64,000 nt of DNA from Brachyspira innocens ATCC 29796 (GTDB lineage Bacteria; Spirochaetota; Brachyspiria; Brachyspirales; Brachyspiraceae), in the NCBI RefSeq assembly GCF_000384655.1, contig NZ_ARQI01000129.1, positions 62,001 to 126,000 of the forward strand. Reading direction: 5' to 3'. Positions 18,769-27,132 of this stretch are shown here, one piece after another; positions within the stretch are counted from its first letter, which is position 1; each line of letters starts with the position of its first letter. The notes under the pieces were generated by a model that saw nothing but the letters and a program-made list of their open reading frames with translations, ran no database searches and had not been told where the DNA came from. A program made the position numbers and the translations under genes.

Positions 18769-19755
18769 ATGAAAAAAGCAGTATGTATCATTATTTCTAT
18801 AATTTTCATTATATCATGCAATTCAAATGAAATTAAAGAAACTGAAAAAGAAAGTATAGAAAATAATTCTATAAAGATAAATGTAGGTTATTTATCAGAT
18901 TTTGCAGGAGCTTCTGCAATTGCAATAGCCAAAAATAAAGGATTTTTTGAAGAAGAAAATTTGGATGCAAAGTTATATAAATTTTATAATGGTCATTCTG
19001 CCATATTATCAATAGTTTCTAAAGAAATAGATTTTTCATATATAGGTCATGCTGCTCATAATTTAATCATAAACGGCAAAGCACAAATTTTAGTTCCAAA
19101 CGCAATAAGTAAAAGTGAAAAAATAATAGTCAATAAGGATTCTAATATTAATAGTATACAAGATTTAAAAGGAAAAACTGTAGCCACTCATTTTGGAACA
19201 TCAGGTGAGGCTATGCTTTATATATCTTTCAAAAAATCAGGATTAAAGAAAAAAGATGTTAATCTTATGAATATAAACATAACCAATTTGGAAAACTATC
19301 TAATCAATGGAAAGGCTGATGCCATATCTACTTGGCTGCATTTTACAAATGATTATAAGGTGCTCGCATATATTACAAACTATTCAGATGATATTGTATT
19401 AACAAGCAGTTTTGTATCTAGTTTAGAATATATTAATAAATATCCGCAAATAGCAAAAAAATTTTCAAGAGCAATATTAAAGGCAATGGATTATAGAAAA
19501 TACAATATGGACGAAGCAGTTAAATTAGCGGCAGAACTTATAGGAAGTGAAACAGATGAAGTAAGAAAAGAAATTGACAGCGGTGTATGGTTTTCATCAT
19601 CAGATATAGAAAATGCTTTAAAATCAGGAGATATATTAAAATGGTATGAGGCTCAAGAACAGGTATTTTTATATTATGATACAATAGAGCAAGCTGTACC
19701 TGTAACAAATTATATACAATTAGAAATGCTTAAAAATGTATTAAACAATTTATAA
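18769..19755 (+). CDS. ABC-type substrate-binding lipoprotein, NMT1/SsuA/TauA type (copy 2, diverged)
   Basis: 328 residues from the ATG at 18769; a TTG four codons upstream is open but the ATG starts directly with the lipoprotein signal MKKAVCIIISIIFIISCNS (Cys 17). It shares the framework of its neighbours (VGYLSDFAGASAIAIAKNKG, YIGHAAHN, TVATHFGTSGEA). Where copies 1 and 3 have WEPHT or WEPYT it reads ISTWLHFTNDY, with a short deletion, so the conserved W-E-P is lost and ligand specificity has probably shifted. It starts 13 bases after copy 1 ends. Confidence 0.85.
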   Translation: MKKAVCIIISIIFIISCNSNEIKETEKESIENNSIKINVGYLSDFAGASAIAIAKNKGFFEEENLDAKLYKFYNGHSAILSIVSKEIDFSYIGHAAHNLIINGKAQILVPNAISKSEKIIVNKDSNINSIQDLKGKTVATHFGTSGEAMLYISFKKSGLKKKDVNLMNINITNLENYLINGKADAISTWLHFTNDYKVLAYITNYSDDIVLTSSFVSSLEYINKYPQIAKKFSRAILKAMDYRKYNMDEAVKLAAELIGSETDEVRKEIDSGVWFSSSDIENALKSGDILKWYEAQEQVFLYYDTIEQAVPVTNYIQLEMLKNVLNNL

Positions 19756-19768
19756 TAAGGATAATTTT

Positions 19769-20755
19769 ATGAAGAAAATAATTTATATGATTTTTATAAT
19801 GATAAGTATTATATCATGCTCTAATAAAGAAGAGAAAGAAAATAAGGTTCAAAAAACAAAAATAAGAGTAGGATATTTATATGAATTTGCTGGAGCTTCT
19901 GCTGTAGCGGTGGCTAAAGAAAAAGGATTTTTTGAAGAAGAAAATTTAGACGCTGAATTATATGAGTTTTTTAACGGACATGCTGCTATTTTGTCTATGA
20001 TATCAGAAGAAATTGACTTCGCTTATATTGGACATGCAGCTCATAATCTAATAATAGATGGAAAAGCACAAATTTTAATACCAAACGGAATAAGCAAGGG
20101 CGAAAAAATAATAACAGCTAAATCCAACAATATAAATACAATATCAGATTTAAAAGGAAAAACTGTAGCCACTCATTTAGGTACATCGGGAGAAGCTATG
20201 CTGCTTATAGCTTTAGAAAATGCAGGACTTACAAAAAAAGATATTAATTTATTAAATGTTAATATTACAAATTTAGAAAATACCCTTATAAATAAAGAAG
20301 CTGATGTTATATCTACTTGGGAGCCTTATACAACACATATAAGAGGCAGTAATTATAAAATGCTTGCTGATATTACTAACTATTCTGATAAAATTATATT
20401 AACAAGCAGCTTCGTTTCTACTTTGGAATATATAAATAATCACAGAGAAACAGTATCTAAATTTTCAAGAGCAATATTAAAAGCAATGGATTATAGAAAA
20501 GATCATATAGATGAGGCTGTAGAGTTTGTATCAAAACTTAATGGAAATAGTATAGATGCAGTAAAAGAAGAAACAGATACTGGAATATGGTTTTCTTCAT
20601 CAGATATAAGCAATGCCTGCGAATCAGGAGATATAATAAAATGGTATGAAACTCAGCAGAAAGTATTTTTGCATTCACAGATAATTGATGAAGATGTAGC
20701 AGTAACAAATTATATACAATTAGAACTATTAAAAAGTATCTTAAATACTTTATAA
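19769..20755 (+). CDS. ABC-type substrate-binding lipoprotein, NMT1/SsuA/TauA type (copy 3)
   Basis: 328 residues. Lipoprotein signal ending IISCSNK (Cys 17), then RVGYLYEFAGASAVAVAKEK, YIGHAAHN, LKGKTVATHLGTSGEA and STWEPYT. It is closely related to copies 1 and 2 and has the clearest ribosome site of the three (AAGGA). It ends convergently against aroA: the last six bases, TTATAA, encode Leu-stop on both strands. Probably a periplasmic receptor sharing a distant permease/ATPase. Confidence 0.86.
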   Translation: MKKIIYMIFIMISIISCSNKEEKENKVQKTKIRVGYLYEFAGASAVAVAKEKGFFEEENLDAELYEFFNGHAAILSMISEEIDFAYIGHAAHNLIIDGKAQILIPNGISKGEKIITAKSNNINTISDLKGKTVATHLGTSGEAMLLIALENAGLTKKDINLLNVNITNLENTLINKEADVISTWEPYTTHIRGSNYKMLADITNYSDKIILTSSFVSTLEYINNHRETVSKFSRAILKAMDYRKDHIDEAVEFVSKLNGNSIDAVKEETDTGIWFSSSDISNACESGDIIKWYETQQKVFLHSQIIDEDVAVTNYIQLELLKSILNTL

Positions 20756-22012
20756 TACCATATTAACACCAATACTTCTAAACTGCTCTATAAAGTTAAA
20801 AGATGATTTATTAATAGACTGAGCATCATCTATTGTTATAGGATTATTTGAAACTATAGCAGCAACTGCAAGAGACATAGCTATTCTATGATCATTATGA
20901 GAAGTTGTTTTACCGCCTTCCAATTTTTCTATTCCCTCTATAAAAATCTCATTTTCTGTAACTTCTATTTTTGCTCCTATTTTACTAAAACTATCTTTAA
21001 GATCATTTATTCTGTCGCTTTCTTTATATCTTAATCTTGAAGCATTATATAATTTTGTTCTTCCTTTTGCCGTAGAGGCAAGAGAGGTTATTATAGGTGC
21101 TAAATCTGGTATATTTGCAATATCTATGTCCATAGCATTAAGCCTGTTTGCTTTCTTTATAGTTATAGAATTATCATCATTATAGATTATAGGTGCCCCC
21201 ATAAACTTAAGTATATTAAGTATTTCCTTATCACCCTGAAGAGAATATTTATTAAGCCCATACAAAGTAACCTCGCCTCCCAAAGCACCAGCAGCAGCAA
21301 AAAAAGCGGCATGCGACCAATCAGATTCTACTTCATAGTCACTAAGAGAATACCCCTGATTACCACATACTTCTATTATATTTTCACCCTGTCTTGAAGT
21401 TTCTATATTTGCATGTTTAAGCGTCTTTAATGTCATCATAACATAAGGTGCAGACTCAAGCTCCCCTTCTATTATAATCTTAGAATCTCCTTCTAACAAA
21501 GGCAATGCAAATAAAAGCCCGCTTACAAATTGACTGCTTACATTACCAGCAACTCTAAACTCACCGCTTTTTAATTTACCAGATACTTTAAGAGAATCCT
21601 CATTAAGAGAAAACTCTAGTCCCTGTTCTTTCCATATATTTTTATATACTTCCATAGGTCTTGAAAATAACTTTTTAGAACCTATAAAAGTACAGTTAAG
21701 TCCAAGTGCCGATACAATAGGAATTAATAGCCTCAAACTAGTACCTGATTCTTTTACATCTATAGTTAATTCTTTTTTATATTCTTTTTTAGGAACAACT
21801 TTAAGCCCGTCATCAATAACTTCTAAATCTGCAAAATTAGAAACAGCCTCTTTAGTAACCTCTATATCTATACTTACATTATCAATCCAAGGCTTTATAA
21901 TATTAGGATTTTTAGATAAAGCAGAAGCTATCAAAGCTCTATGGGCATCACTTTTACTCATTTGAATATAAACAGAACCAAAAATTTCTGAAGGTTTAAT
22001 AGTCAAAGGCAT
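20750..22012 (-). CDS. aroA: 3-phosphoshikimate 1-carboxyvinyltransferase (EPSP synthase)
   Basis: 420 residues, the usual length. It condenses shikimate-3-phosphate with phosphoenolpyruvate in chorismate synthesis. Motifs in order: SKSDAHRALIASAL (19-32, usually SKS.SNRAL), ESGTSLRLLIPI near 87 (family NAGTA.R), SSQFVSGLLFALPLL near 160, SDWSHAAFFAAAGAL near 230 and HNDHRIAMSLAVAA near 375. It lies 22 bases downstream of ftsY on the same strand, with its own TAGGAG, and is probably cotranscribed. It overlaps copy 3 of the binding-protein genes by 6 bases with no terminator between. Confidence 0.94.
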   Translation of the reverse strand: MPLTIKPSEIFGSVYIQMSKSDAHRALIASALSKNPNIIKPWIDNVSIDIEVTKEAVSNFADLEVIDDGLKVVPKKEYKKELTIDVKESGTSLRLLIPIVSALGLNCTFIGSKKLFSRPMEVYKNIWKEQGLEFSLNEDSLKVSGKLKSGEFRVAGNVSSQFVSGLLFALPLLEGDSKIIIEGELESAPYVMMTLKTLKHANIETSRQGENIIEVCGNQGYSLSDYEVESDWSHAAFFAAAGALGGEVTLYGLNKYSLQGDKEILNILKFMGAPIIYNDDNSITIKKANRLNAMDIDIANIPDLAPIITSLASTAKGRTKLYNASRLRYKESDRINDLKDSFSKIGAKIEVTENEIFIEGIEKLEGGKTTSHNDHRIAMSLAVAAIVSNNPITIDDAQSINKSSFNFIEQFRSIGVNMVL

Positions 22013-22034
22013 AAAAAACTCCTAAATATAACTT

Positions 22035-22994
22035 TTACTGCAATATAGAATCTACAAAACTTTCAGCATCAAATTCTTTAAAGTCATCAACCTTCTCACC
22101 AAATCCTCCGTAATATATAGGGAGAGATAAATAATGAGCTATACTTATAGAAACCCCGCCTTTAGCAGTGCTGTCTAATTTTGAAACTATAGCACCCTGT
22201 ATATTCAAAGCATTAGTAAAAACTTTGGCTTGCTCTATTCCGTTATGTCCTACATTAGCATCCAATACCAATATAGGTATAAAATTAAACTCACTAAATC
22301 TTTCAGTAGCTATTTTTTTCATTTTTTCAAGCTGTCTTACCAAATTTTCCTGATTATGAAATCTTCCAGCTGTATCAACTATTACAATATCAGCATCTGT
22401 AGCCTTAGCTTTATCTAAAGCTGAAAATAATACGCTTGCTGGATCTCCTGCCTGCTGACCTTTTACTATTGTAACAGAAAGTCTATTAGCCCACTCTTCT
22501 AACTGCTCTATAGCTGCTGCTCTGAATGTATCTGCTGCTGCCAGTATTACTTTATGATCTTTCTTTAGTATATTGGCTAATTTTGCTATTGATGTGGTTT
22601 TTCCAACACCATTTACTCCAACTATAAAAAGTATATTTTTATCTTTTAATTCTATTTTTTTAGATATAAACTTTGATATTAAAATTTCTCTTAAATATTT
22701 TTTTGCTTCTGAAGGCTCTTTTATATTTTCTTTTTGTATAGCTTCTCTTAATTTTGAAATAATATCTTTTGTAGTTTCCACTCCAGCATCGGCTGTTATC
22801 AATGTATTTTCCAAACTCGCAAAAAACTCATCATTAATAGATGAAGTGTTAAAAATTGATGATAAAGAAAATTTGCTTTTAGCACTGGTTAAAGATACTT
22901 TAGGTTTGCTTTTAGATTTTTTCATTAAAACTAAAAGTATAATAAGTACAACTATAACAGCACAAGCTATTATTATAATATTCATAGATGACAT
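22035..22994 (-). CDS. ftsY: Signal recognition particle receptor FtsY
   Basis: 319 residues. FtsY docks SRP-ribosome complexes at the inner membrane. An N-terminal helix (about 5-24) replaces the usual long acidic A domain and should anchor it directly. The NG domain follows: G1 GVNGVGKTTS (126-135), ADTFRAAAIEQL (154-165), VDTAGR (207-212), a TKxD-equivalent SKLDSTAKGG near 275 and GFGEKVDDF near the end. A promoter TTGAAA-N16-TATAAT lies at 23054-23027. Confidence 0.94.
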   Translation of the reverse strand: MSSMNIIIIACAVIVVLIILLVLMKKSKSKPKVSLTSAKSKFSLSSIFNTSSINDEFFASLENTLITADAGVETTKDIISKLREAIQKENIKEPSEAKKYLREILISKFISKKIELKDKNILFIVGVNGVGKTTSIAKLANILKKDHKVILAAADTFRAAAIEQLEEWANRLSVTIVKGQQAGDPASVLFSALDKAKATDADIVIVDTAGRFHNQENLVRQLEKMKKIATERFSEFNFIPILVLDANVGHNGIEQAKVFTNALNIQGAIVSKLDSTAKGGVSISIAHYLSLPIYYGGFGEKVDDFKEFDAESFVDSILQ

Positions 22995-23026
22995 TTATTT
23001 CTCCAATTAAAAAAATTATTGAAAAT

Positions 23027-23054
23027 ATTATATAGGCTATTGATATTTTTTCAA
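23027..23054 (-). promoter_or_regulatory. Promoter of ftsY-aroA
   Basis: Minus-strand TTGAAA (23054-23049), 16 bases, TATAAT (23032-23027), 33 bases upstream of the ftsY ATG. Confidence 0.65.
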
Positions 23055-23150
23055 GTTATAATTTGTATATAATAAAAAAAGCATCGATAATAAAATTACT
23101 ATAAATACTTCTTTTGCCTCTTTCAATAAATTGAAAAATTATAATTTTAA

Positions 23151-23753
23151 TTAATTAAAAACTTGAAAAGAACTAGTTGTAGCGTTACAAAGAGAACATT
23201 TGCTAGGAGCACTTCCTGCTTCTATATATCAACAAAATAGGCATAGATAATATCCTTCTGGTAAGTTTTATTAGCATTTAAGTCTTGCATAGTTTAGTAT
23301 ATAAACTAGTATGAGTTTTTTCTACAGCACCTGTTATGTTCATTAAATCAGCAACATTTTTATTTTTTTTTCAGCAGAAGCTACTTTACTGAATGCATGA
23401 TACATTTTTGTATATTCATAAGTTTCGCCAGCTATACTGCTTTTAAAATTATCAACATCAGAAGAAGTTTTTACAGCATTGATTGTAGCTTTCAAAGGAG
23501 CTGTTGATAATTTAGAAGAAATAGCAATCTCATTTAAAAGTTTAGCATGTATAGCTTCAGCTGCAGAAGCTGCTCTAAACATAGCTGCTACGCTTTTATT
23601 TTTTGCTGCTTTAGCATATTCAGCATAAGAAGCAGAAGCATTCATTTCACCATTATATGATTGTGATAAACCGTCTAATGTAGATTTAGCTGTTTGTCCG
23701 TATACAAAACTAGCAAAAACAAATGATAATAATAAACTAATTTTTTTAATCAT
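23151..23753 (-). pseudogene. Decayed secreted rubrerythrin
   Basis: The first 128 or so codons are intact: a Sec signal peptide ending VYGQ, then a ferritin-like di-iron domain with YNGEMNASASYAEYAKAA, FRAASAAEAIHAKLL and AGETYEYTKMYHAFSKVASAE. The frame then slips in a run of nine A residues (T run at 23363-23371); one more A would restore NKNVADLMNITGAVEKTHTS. Two further shifts lie near 23280 and 23255, and a TGA (23229-23231) replaces the glycine of the rubredoxin CxxCG; beyond it the remnant YIEAGSAPSKCSLCNATTSS is still readable. Four lesions argue for true decay, not sequencing error. Rubrerythrins reduce peroxide in anaerobes; a Sec-exported form is unusual. Confidence 0.82.
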
Positions 23754-23812
23754 ACTTTTTTCCTTTTTTTAATATAGTGTTTAGATTTTTATATGCAGAG
23801 GCAATCATATAC

Positions 23813-23831
23813 GATATAAACAGTTTATATC
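23813..23831. promoter_or_regulatory. 19-bp palindromic operator (9-1-9) in the rubrerythrin promoter
   Basis: GATATAAAC-A-GTTTATATC, perfect 9-base half-sites around one base. It overlaps a minus-strand -35-like TTGATA and spacer, with TATATG about 16 bases further on. Size and symmetry match Fur/PerR-type boxes. The repressor is inferred, not seen. Nothing else is recognised in 23754-24020. Confidence 0.55.
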
Positions 23832-24025
23832 AAAAAAGCTAAATAAAAATCTAATATTTTTATTATATTATATTTTTTATTTAATAATGAATACATTAAA
23901 ATATTGTAAATTAATTAAAACGTATATTAGATATATATTACATTTTTTTATATACTTCATACCTGTATGATGTTTATAAAAAATTACATATTTTAAAATA
24001 TAAAATTAATTATTATGCAATAATA

Positions 24026-24047
24026 AAGGGGCCTTATAAAGCCCCTT
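24026..24047 (-). terminator. Terminator of the first aminotransferase gene
   Basis: AAGGGGC (24026-24032) and GCCCCTT (24041-24047) around an 8-base loop, 20 bases past the stop of the minus-strand gene, followed on that strand by T-rich sequence. Confidence 0.6.
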
Positions 24048-24069
24048 ATATCATTTTATTATAAAAATA

Positions 24070-25269
24070 TTATTTACGCATATCTTTAATAACTTTTGCA
24101 AGTATAGACATACCTTTATCTATATCTTCTGGTTTAGAGTTAGTATAATTAAGTCTTAAAGTACCTAATCCTCTTTTAGCCTCATAGAAAGGCTCTCCAG
24201 GAACAACCGCAACTCCAGCATCGGCAGCTTTCTTATAAAACTCAACAGCATCTATTCCTTTAGGAAGTGTAGCCCACACAAACATACCGCCTTCTGGGTG
24301 AGTCCAATGCATATCATCAGGTAAATGCTTATCCATAGCTTCAAGCATATATCCGCATTGTTTTCCATACATGTCTATGATTTTTTTGATATGGGCATCA
24401 TAATCATTGTCTTCAAAATACTGACTAACAACTACTTGAACAAATGTGCTGGTATGCATATCTATAAGCTGTTTATACTCTGTCATTTTCTGCATAAGCT
24501 CTTTAATACCGCAAACTATCCAGCCTATTCTCAAACCTGGTGAAACTGTTTTTGAGAAAGTACCCAAAAGTATAGCCTGATCTCCCAAATATGTATAAAG
24601 TGATTTTTGATGTTCGCCTTTAAATCTTAATTCCCCGTAAGGATTATCTTCTATAAAGAATGTATCCTTGCCTTTCATTATTTCAGCTATCTTTTCTCTT
24701 ACAGCATTTGTATAAGTTATTCCTGTTGGGTTTTGGAAGTTAGGAACTGCATAAAAGAATTTATGGTCATATTTATTCATAGATTCTCTAAATTGTTCTA
24801 CATCTGCTCCGTCTTCATTTAAATCAATAGTTTTAATATTAGGATTATATAGATGAAATGACTGCAAAGCTGCTAAATATGACGGATCTTCTACTAAAAC
24901 AGTATCACTTGGGTCTACCAAACATGAAGAAATGACATCTAACGCCTGCTGTGAACCGTTTGTAATGAGAATATCTTTTGCTTCCACATTAACGCCTTGT
25001 TTTCTGTACCTATTGGCAATAAACTCTCTTAAAGGTCCATATCCTTCAGCACTATTATACTGAAGAGAATAACTGCCTTTAGTTTCCAATACTTTAATAG
25101 CTGCTGCTTTTATTTCCTCTACTGGGAAAGAAGCTGGATTAGGCAATCCTCCTGCAAATGATATTAAATCACCTTTGGCAGCTACTTCTAAAATCATCTT
25201 AACAAAATTACCCTGAAAATCTTCTTGTAATGCTCTTTTTGATAATCTTAATTTCATAATCCTATCCAT
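24070..25269 (-). CDS. PLP-dependent aminotransferase (2-aminoadipate/aromatic type, class I/II)
   Basis: 399 residues, fold-type I aminotransferase. Signatures: ISFAGGLPNPASFPVEEI (about 36-53), LQYNSAEGYGPLREFIA, ILITNGSQQALDVIS, AVPNFQNPTGITYT and the PLP-lysine segment GTFSKTVSPGLRIGW near 240. The opening FAGGLPNP and GTFSK are typical of the LysN/2-aminoadipate and MocR-related branch; the physiological amino acid is not certain. Two in-frame ATGs are possible (25269 and 25257); neither has an ideal ribosome site, though GGATAGG precedes the second. Single gene with its own terminator. Confidence 0.85.
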   Translation of the reverse strand: MDRIMKLRLSKRALQEDFQGNFVKMILEVAAKGDLISFAGGLPNPASFPVEEIKAAAIKVLETKGSYSLQYNSAEGYGPLREFIANRYRKQGVNVEAKDILITNGSQQALDVISSCLVDPSDTVLVEDPSYLAALQSFHLYNPNIKTIDLNEDGADVEQFRESMNKYDHKFFYAVPNFQNPTGITYTNAVREKIAEIMKGKDTFFIEDNPYGELRFKGEHQKSLYTYLGDQAILLGTFSKTVSPGLRIGWIVCGIKELMQKMTEYKQLIDMHTSTFVQVVVSQYFEDNDYDAHIKKIIDMYGKQCGYMLEAMDKHLPDDMHWTHPEGGMFVWATLPKGIDAVEFYKKAADAGVAVVPGEPFYEAKRGLGTLRLNYTNSKPEDIDKGMSILAKVIKDMRK

Positions 25270-25372
25270 TTAAAAAATTTGTTAAGTATTATACACTACT
25301 ATTAATAATAATGCTATATTACTTTACAATTTTTTATCAAAAAGATAAATAAATTATATAAATAAAATTCTA

Positions 25373-25399
25373 ATTGACTATAATTGTTTGTATGATATT
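25373..25399 (+). promoter_or_regulatory. Promoter of rhodanese lipoprotein 1
   Basis: ATTGACTATAAT (25373-25384) contains TTGACT as a -35; TATTAT follows 16 bases later. The same 12-mer occurs at 29532-29543 before the second rhodanese gene. Confidence 0.5.
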
Positions 25400-25438
25400 A
25401 TATAAAAAATTTTATATAAAAAAAGGAGAATTTTATAT

Positions 25439-25846
25439 ATGAAAAAAAATATTATTATCACTTTTAGCCTATTGTCTATCATATTATTAATTGCAGGCTG
25501 TCAGAAAAAAGAAACTTCTGAAGCTGTAAACTACAAAAATTTAAACGTAGATGAGGCTGTTGAACTAATAGCATCTAATCCTAATATTATAGTAATAGAT
25601 GTTAGAACTCCAGATGAAATCAAAGAAACAGGTACTATAGAAAACGCTTCTAACATAGATTTCAAAGCAGCTGATTTCAAAGAAAAAGTATCTGAATTAG
25701 ATAAGAGTAAAGAATATTTATTATTCTGCAGAACAGGAAACCGCTCTGGTCAGGCATCTCAAATAATGGCTGATTTAGGATTCACTAACATTAATAATTT
25801 AAAAGATGCTGGATACGATGAGTTTTCTAAAGCATTAGCTAAATAA
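25439..25846 (+). CDS. Rhodanese-domain lipoprotein 1
   Basis: 135 residues. A lipoprotein signal ends LLIAGC (Cys 21), so it should be membrane-anchored and face the periplasm. One rhodanese domain follows: VIDVRTPDEIKETG (52-65), NIDFKAADF, and the active-site loop LLFCRTGNRSGQA with catalytic Cys 97. Single-domain rhodaneses carry sulfur as a persulfide. It is a clear paralogue of the gene at 29596, which has a cleavable signal instead of a lipobox. AAGGAG lies 10 bases before the ATG. It stands upstream of the ArsS-like radical SAM gene on the same strand. Confidence 0.9.
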   Translation: MKKNIIITFSLLSIILLIAGCQKKETSEAVNYKNLNVDEAVELIASNPNIIVIDVRTPDEIKETGTIENASNIDFKAADFKEKVSELDKSKEYLLFCRTGNRSGQASQIMADLGFTNINNLKDAGYDEFSKALAK

Positions 25847-26040
25847 TTTATCATTATTTTTTTATTATGAAATATAATTTTTATAAATACAGAACATTAC
25901 ATTATAAAAATAAAATCCCTCTTATTTTCATTTAATTAGATCGTGAATCTATAAAAATAATTCAAAACTATTATTATCATTATTATTTTATATAATTAAT
26001 TACAGATAAAACAATCATATAAATAAACAATTAAAAAAAT

Positions 26041-26076
26041 TAACAAGTATAGTAATATGATTTATTATACTTGTTA
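26041..26076. repeat. 11-base inverted repeat upstream of the radical SAM gene
   Basis: TAACAAGTATA (26041-26051) and its exact complement TATACTTGTTA (26066-26076), spacer 14 bases, ending 32 bases before the start codon. No T run follows, so it is more likely an operator or leader hairpin than a terminator. The rest of 25847-26108 shows no gene. Confidence 0.55.
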
Positions 26077-26108
26077 GTTAACATTAATAAAATATTTACG
26101 GAGATATT

Positions 26109-27062
26109 ATGACTCATTTTTCAGAAATGTTAAAAAAATACTCAATTAAACTAAATAAAAAAGAGATTAAAACAATACAAATCAATACTGGATATGCCTG
26201 CAACCTAAATTGTGCTCACTGCCATGTGGATGCTAATAAAAATAGAACAGAAACCATAACAAAAGAAGTAATAGACGACTGTTTAAAATTTATAAAAAAC
26301 TGTAGAAAGGAAATTGATATTGATATTACTGGAGGAGCCCCTGAAAAATCAGAGTTTATAGAATATTTTATAAAAGAGCTTAGAAAATTAAAAAATGTAA
26401 AAAGAATAATATTAAGAACAAATTTAACTATTTTAGAAGATAAAAAAGAACTTATAGATGTTTTCAAAGAAAATAATGTAGAATTAACTGCATCCCTTCC
26501 ATGCTACACGAAAGAAAATGTAGATGAACAAAGAGGAAACGGCACTTATGAAAAATGTATAAATATGCTTAAGTATCTAAACTCTATAGGATATGGTATA
26601 GATGAAAACTTGATAATAAATTTAGTTTATAATCCTTTGGACGATTATCTGCCTTCTTCTCAAAAAGAACTTGAAAAAGATTATAAAACCAATTTAAAAA
26701 ATGATCATAATATAGTGTTTAATAATTTATATACAATAGCAAATATACCTATAGGAAGATTTGAAGAAAAACTAAAGAAAAATAATAAATACGAAGCATA
26801 TATGCAGCTTCTTGAAGATAATTTTAATGCATCAAATGCATTTAAAGTAATGTGCCTTGATACCATTAATATAGGATATGACGGAAAGGTTTATGACTGT
26901 GATTTTAATCAAATGAAAAATCTTTTATCTCAGAACGGAAAATCTTATTATATAGGAGATTTAACTATTGATGATTTTAAAGATAATAATATACCAGTTG
27001 AAGATTACTGTTACGGATGTACTGCGGGTGAAGGAAGCAGCTGTCAGGGTAATTTATCTTAA
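26109..27062 (+). CDS. ArsS/rSAM-SeCys family radical SAM protein with Cys-rich C-terminus
   Basis: 317 residues. The radical-SAM cluster cysteines are C31, C35 and C38 (GYACNLNCAHCHVDA). Landmarks of the TIGR04167-type family (arsenosugar-biosynthesis radical SAM ArsS and its selenocysteine-containing relatives) are all present: IDITGGAPEKSEF, RTNLTIL, TASLPCYTKENVDEQRGNGT, NLVYNPLDDYLPSSQ, the bridging VYDCDFNQM and a terminal YCYGCTAGEGSSCQG (C301, C304, C312). All positions are ordinary Cys; there is no in-frame TGA. Known ArsS couples a 5'-deoxyadenosyl unit to arsenic, but for most family members the substrate is unknown. Neighbours are rhodanese and methylthioribose-salvage genes; the associated transferases are at 43.6-45 kb. 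Confidence 0.85.
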   Translation: MTHFSEMLKKYSIKLNKKEIKTIQINTGYACNLNCAHCHVDANKNRTETITKEVIDDCLKFIKNCRKEIDIDITGGAPEKSEFIEYFIKELRKLKNVKRIILRTNLTILEDKKELIDVFKENNVELTASLPCYTKENVDEQRGNGTYEKCINMLKYLNSIGYGIDENLIINLVYNPLDDYLPSSQKELEKDYKTNLKNDHNIVFNNLYTIANIPIGRFEEKLKKNNKYEAYMQLLEDNFNASNAFKVMCLDTINIGYDGKVYDCDFNQMKNLLSQNGKSYYIGDLTIDDFKDNNIPVEDYCYGCTAGEGSSCQGNLS

Positions 27063-27069
27063 ATAATTA

Positions 27070-27098
27070 TTGAAATTAAAAAATCATTTTACTATACT
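27070..27098 (+). promoter_or_regulatory. Promoter of mtnA-mtnK
   Basis: TTGAAA (27070-27075), 17 bases, TATACT (27093-27098); a second TATAAT-like box lies a few bases downstream. It lies between the radical SAM stop and the mtnA start. Confidence 0.5.
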
Positions 27099-27132
27099 TT
27101 ATTATAATACATAAACTATTCGGAGACTTTTT

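Noticed and set aside
26109-27062. Selenocysteine codon in the radical SAM gene
   Set aside because: No in-frame TGA occurs; the family's variable position is a normal Cys.
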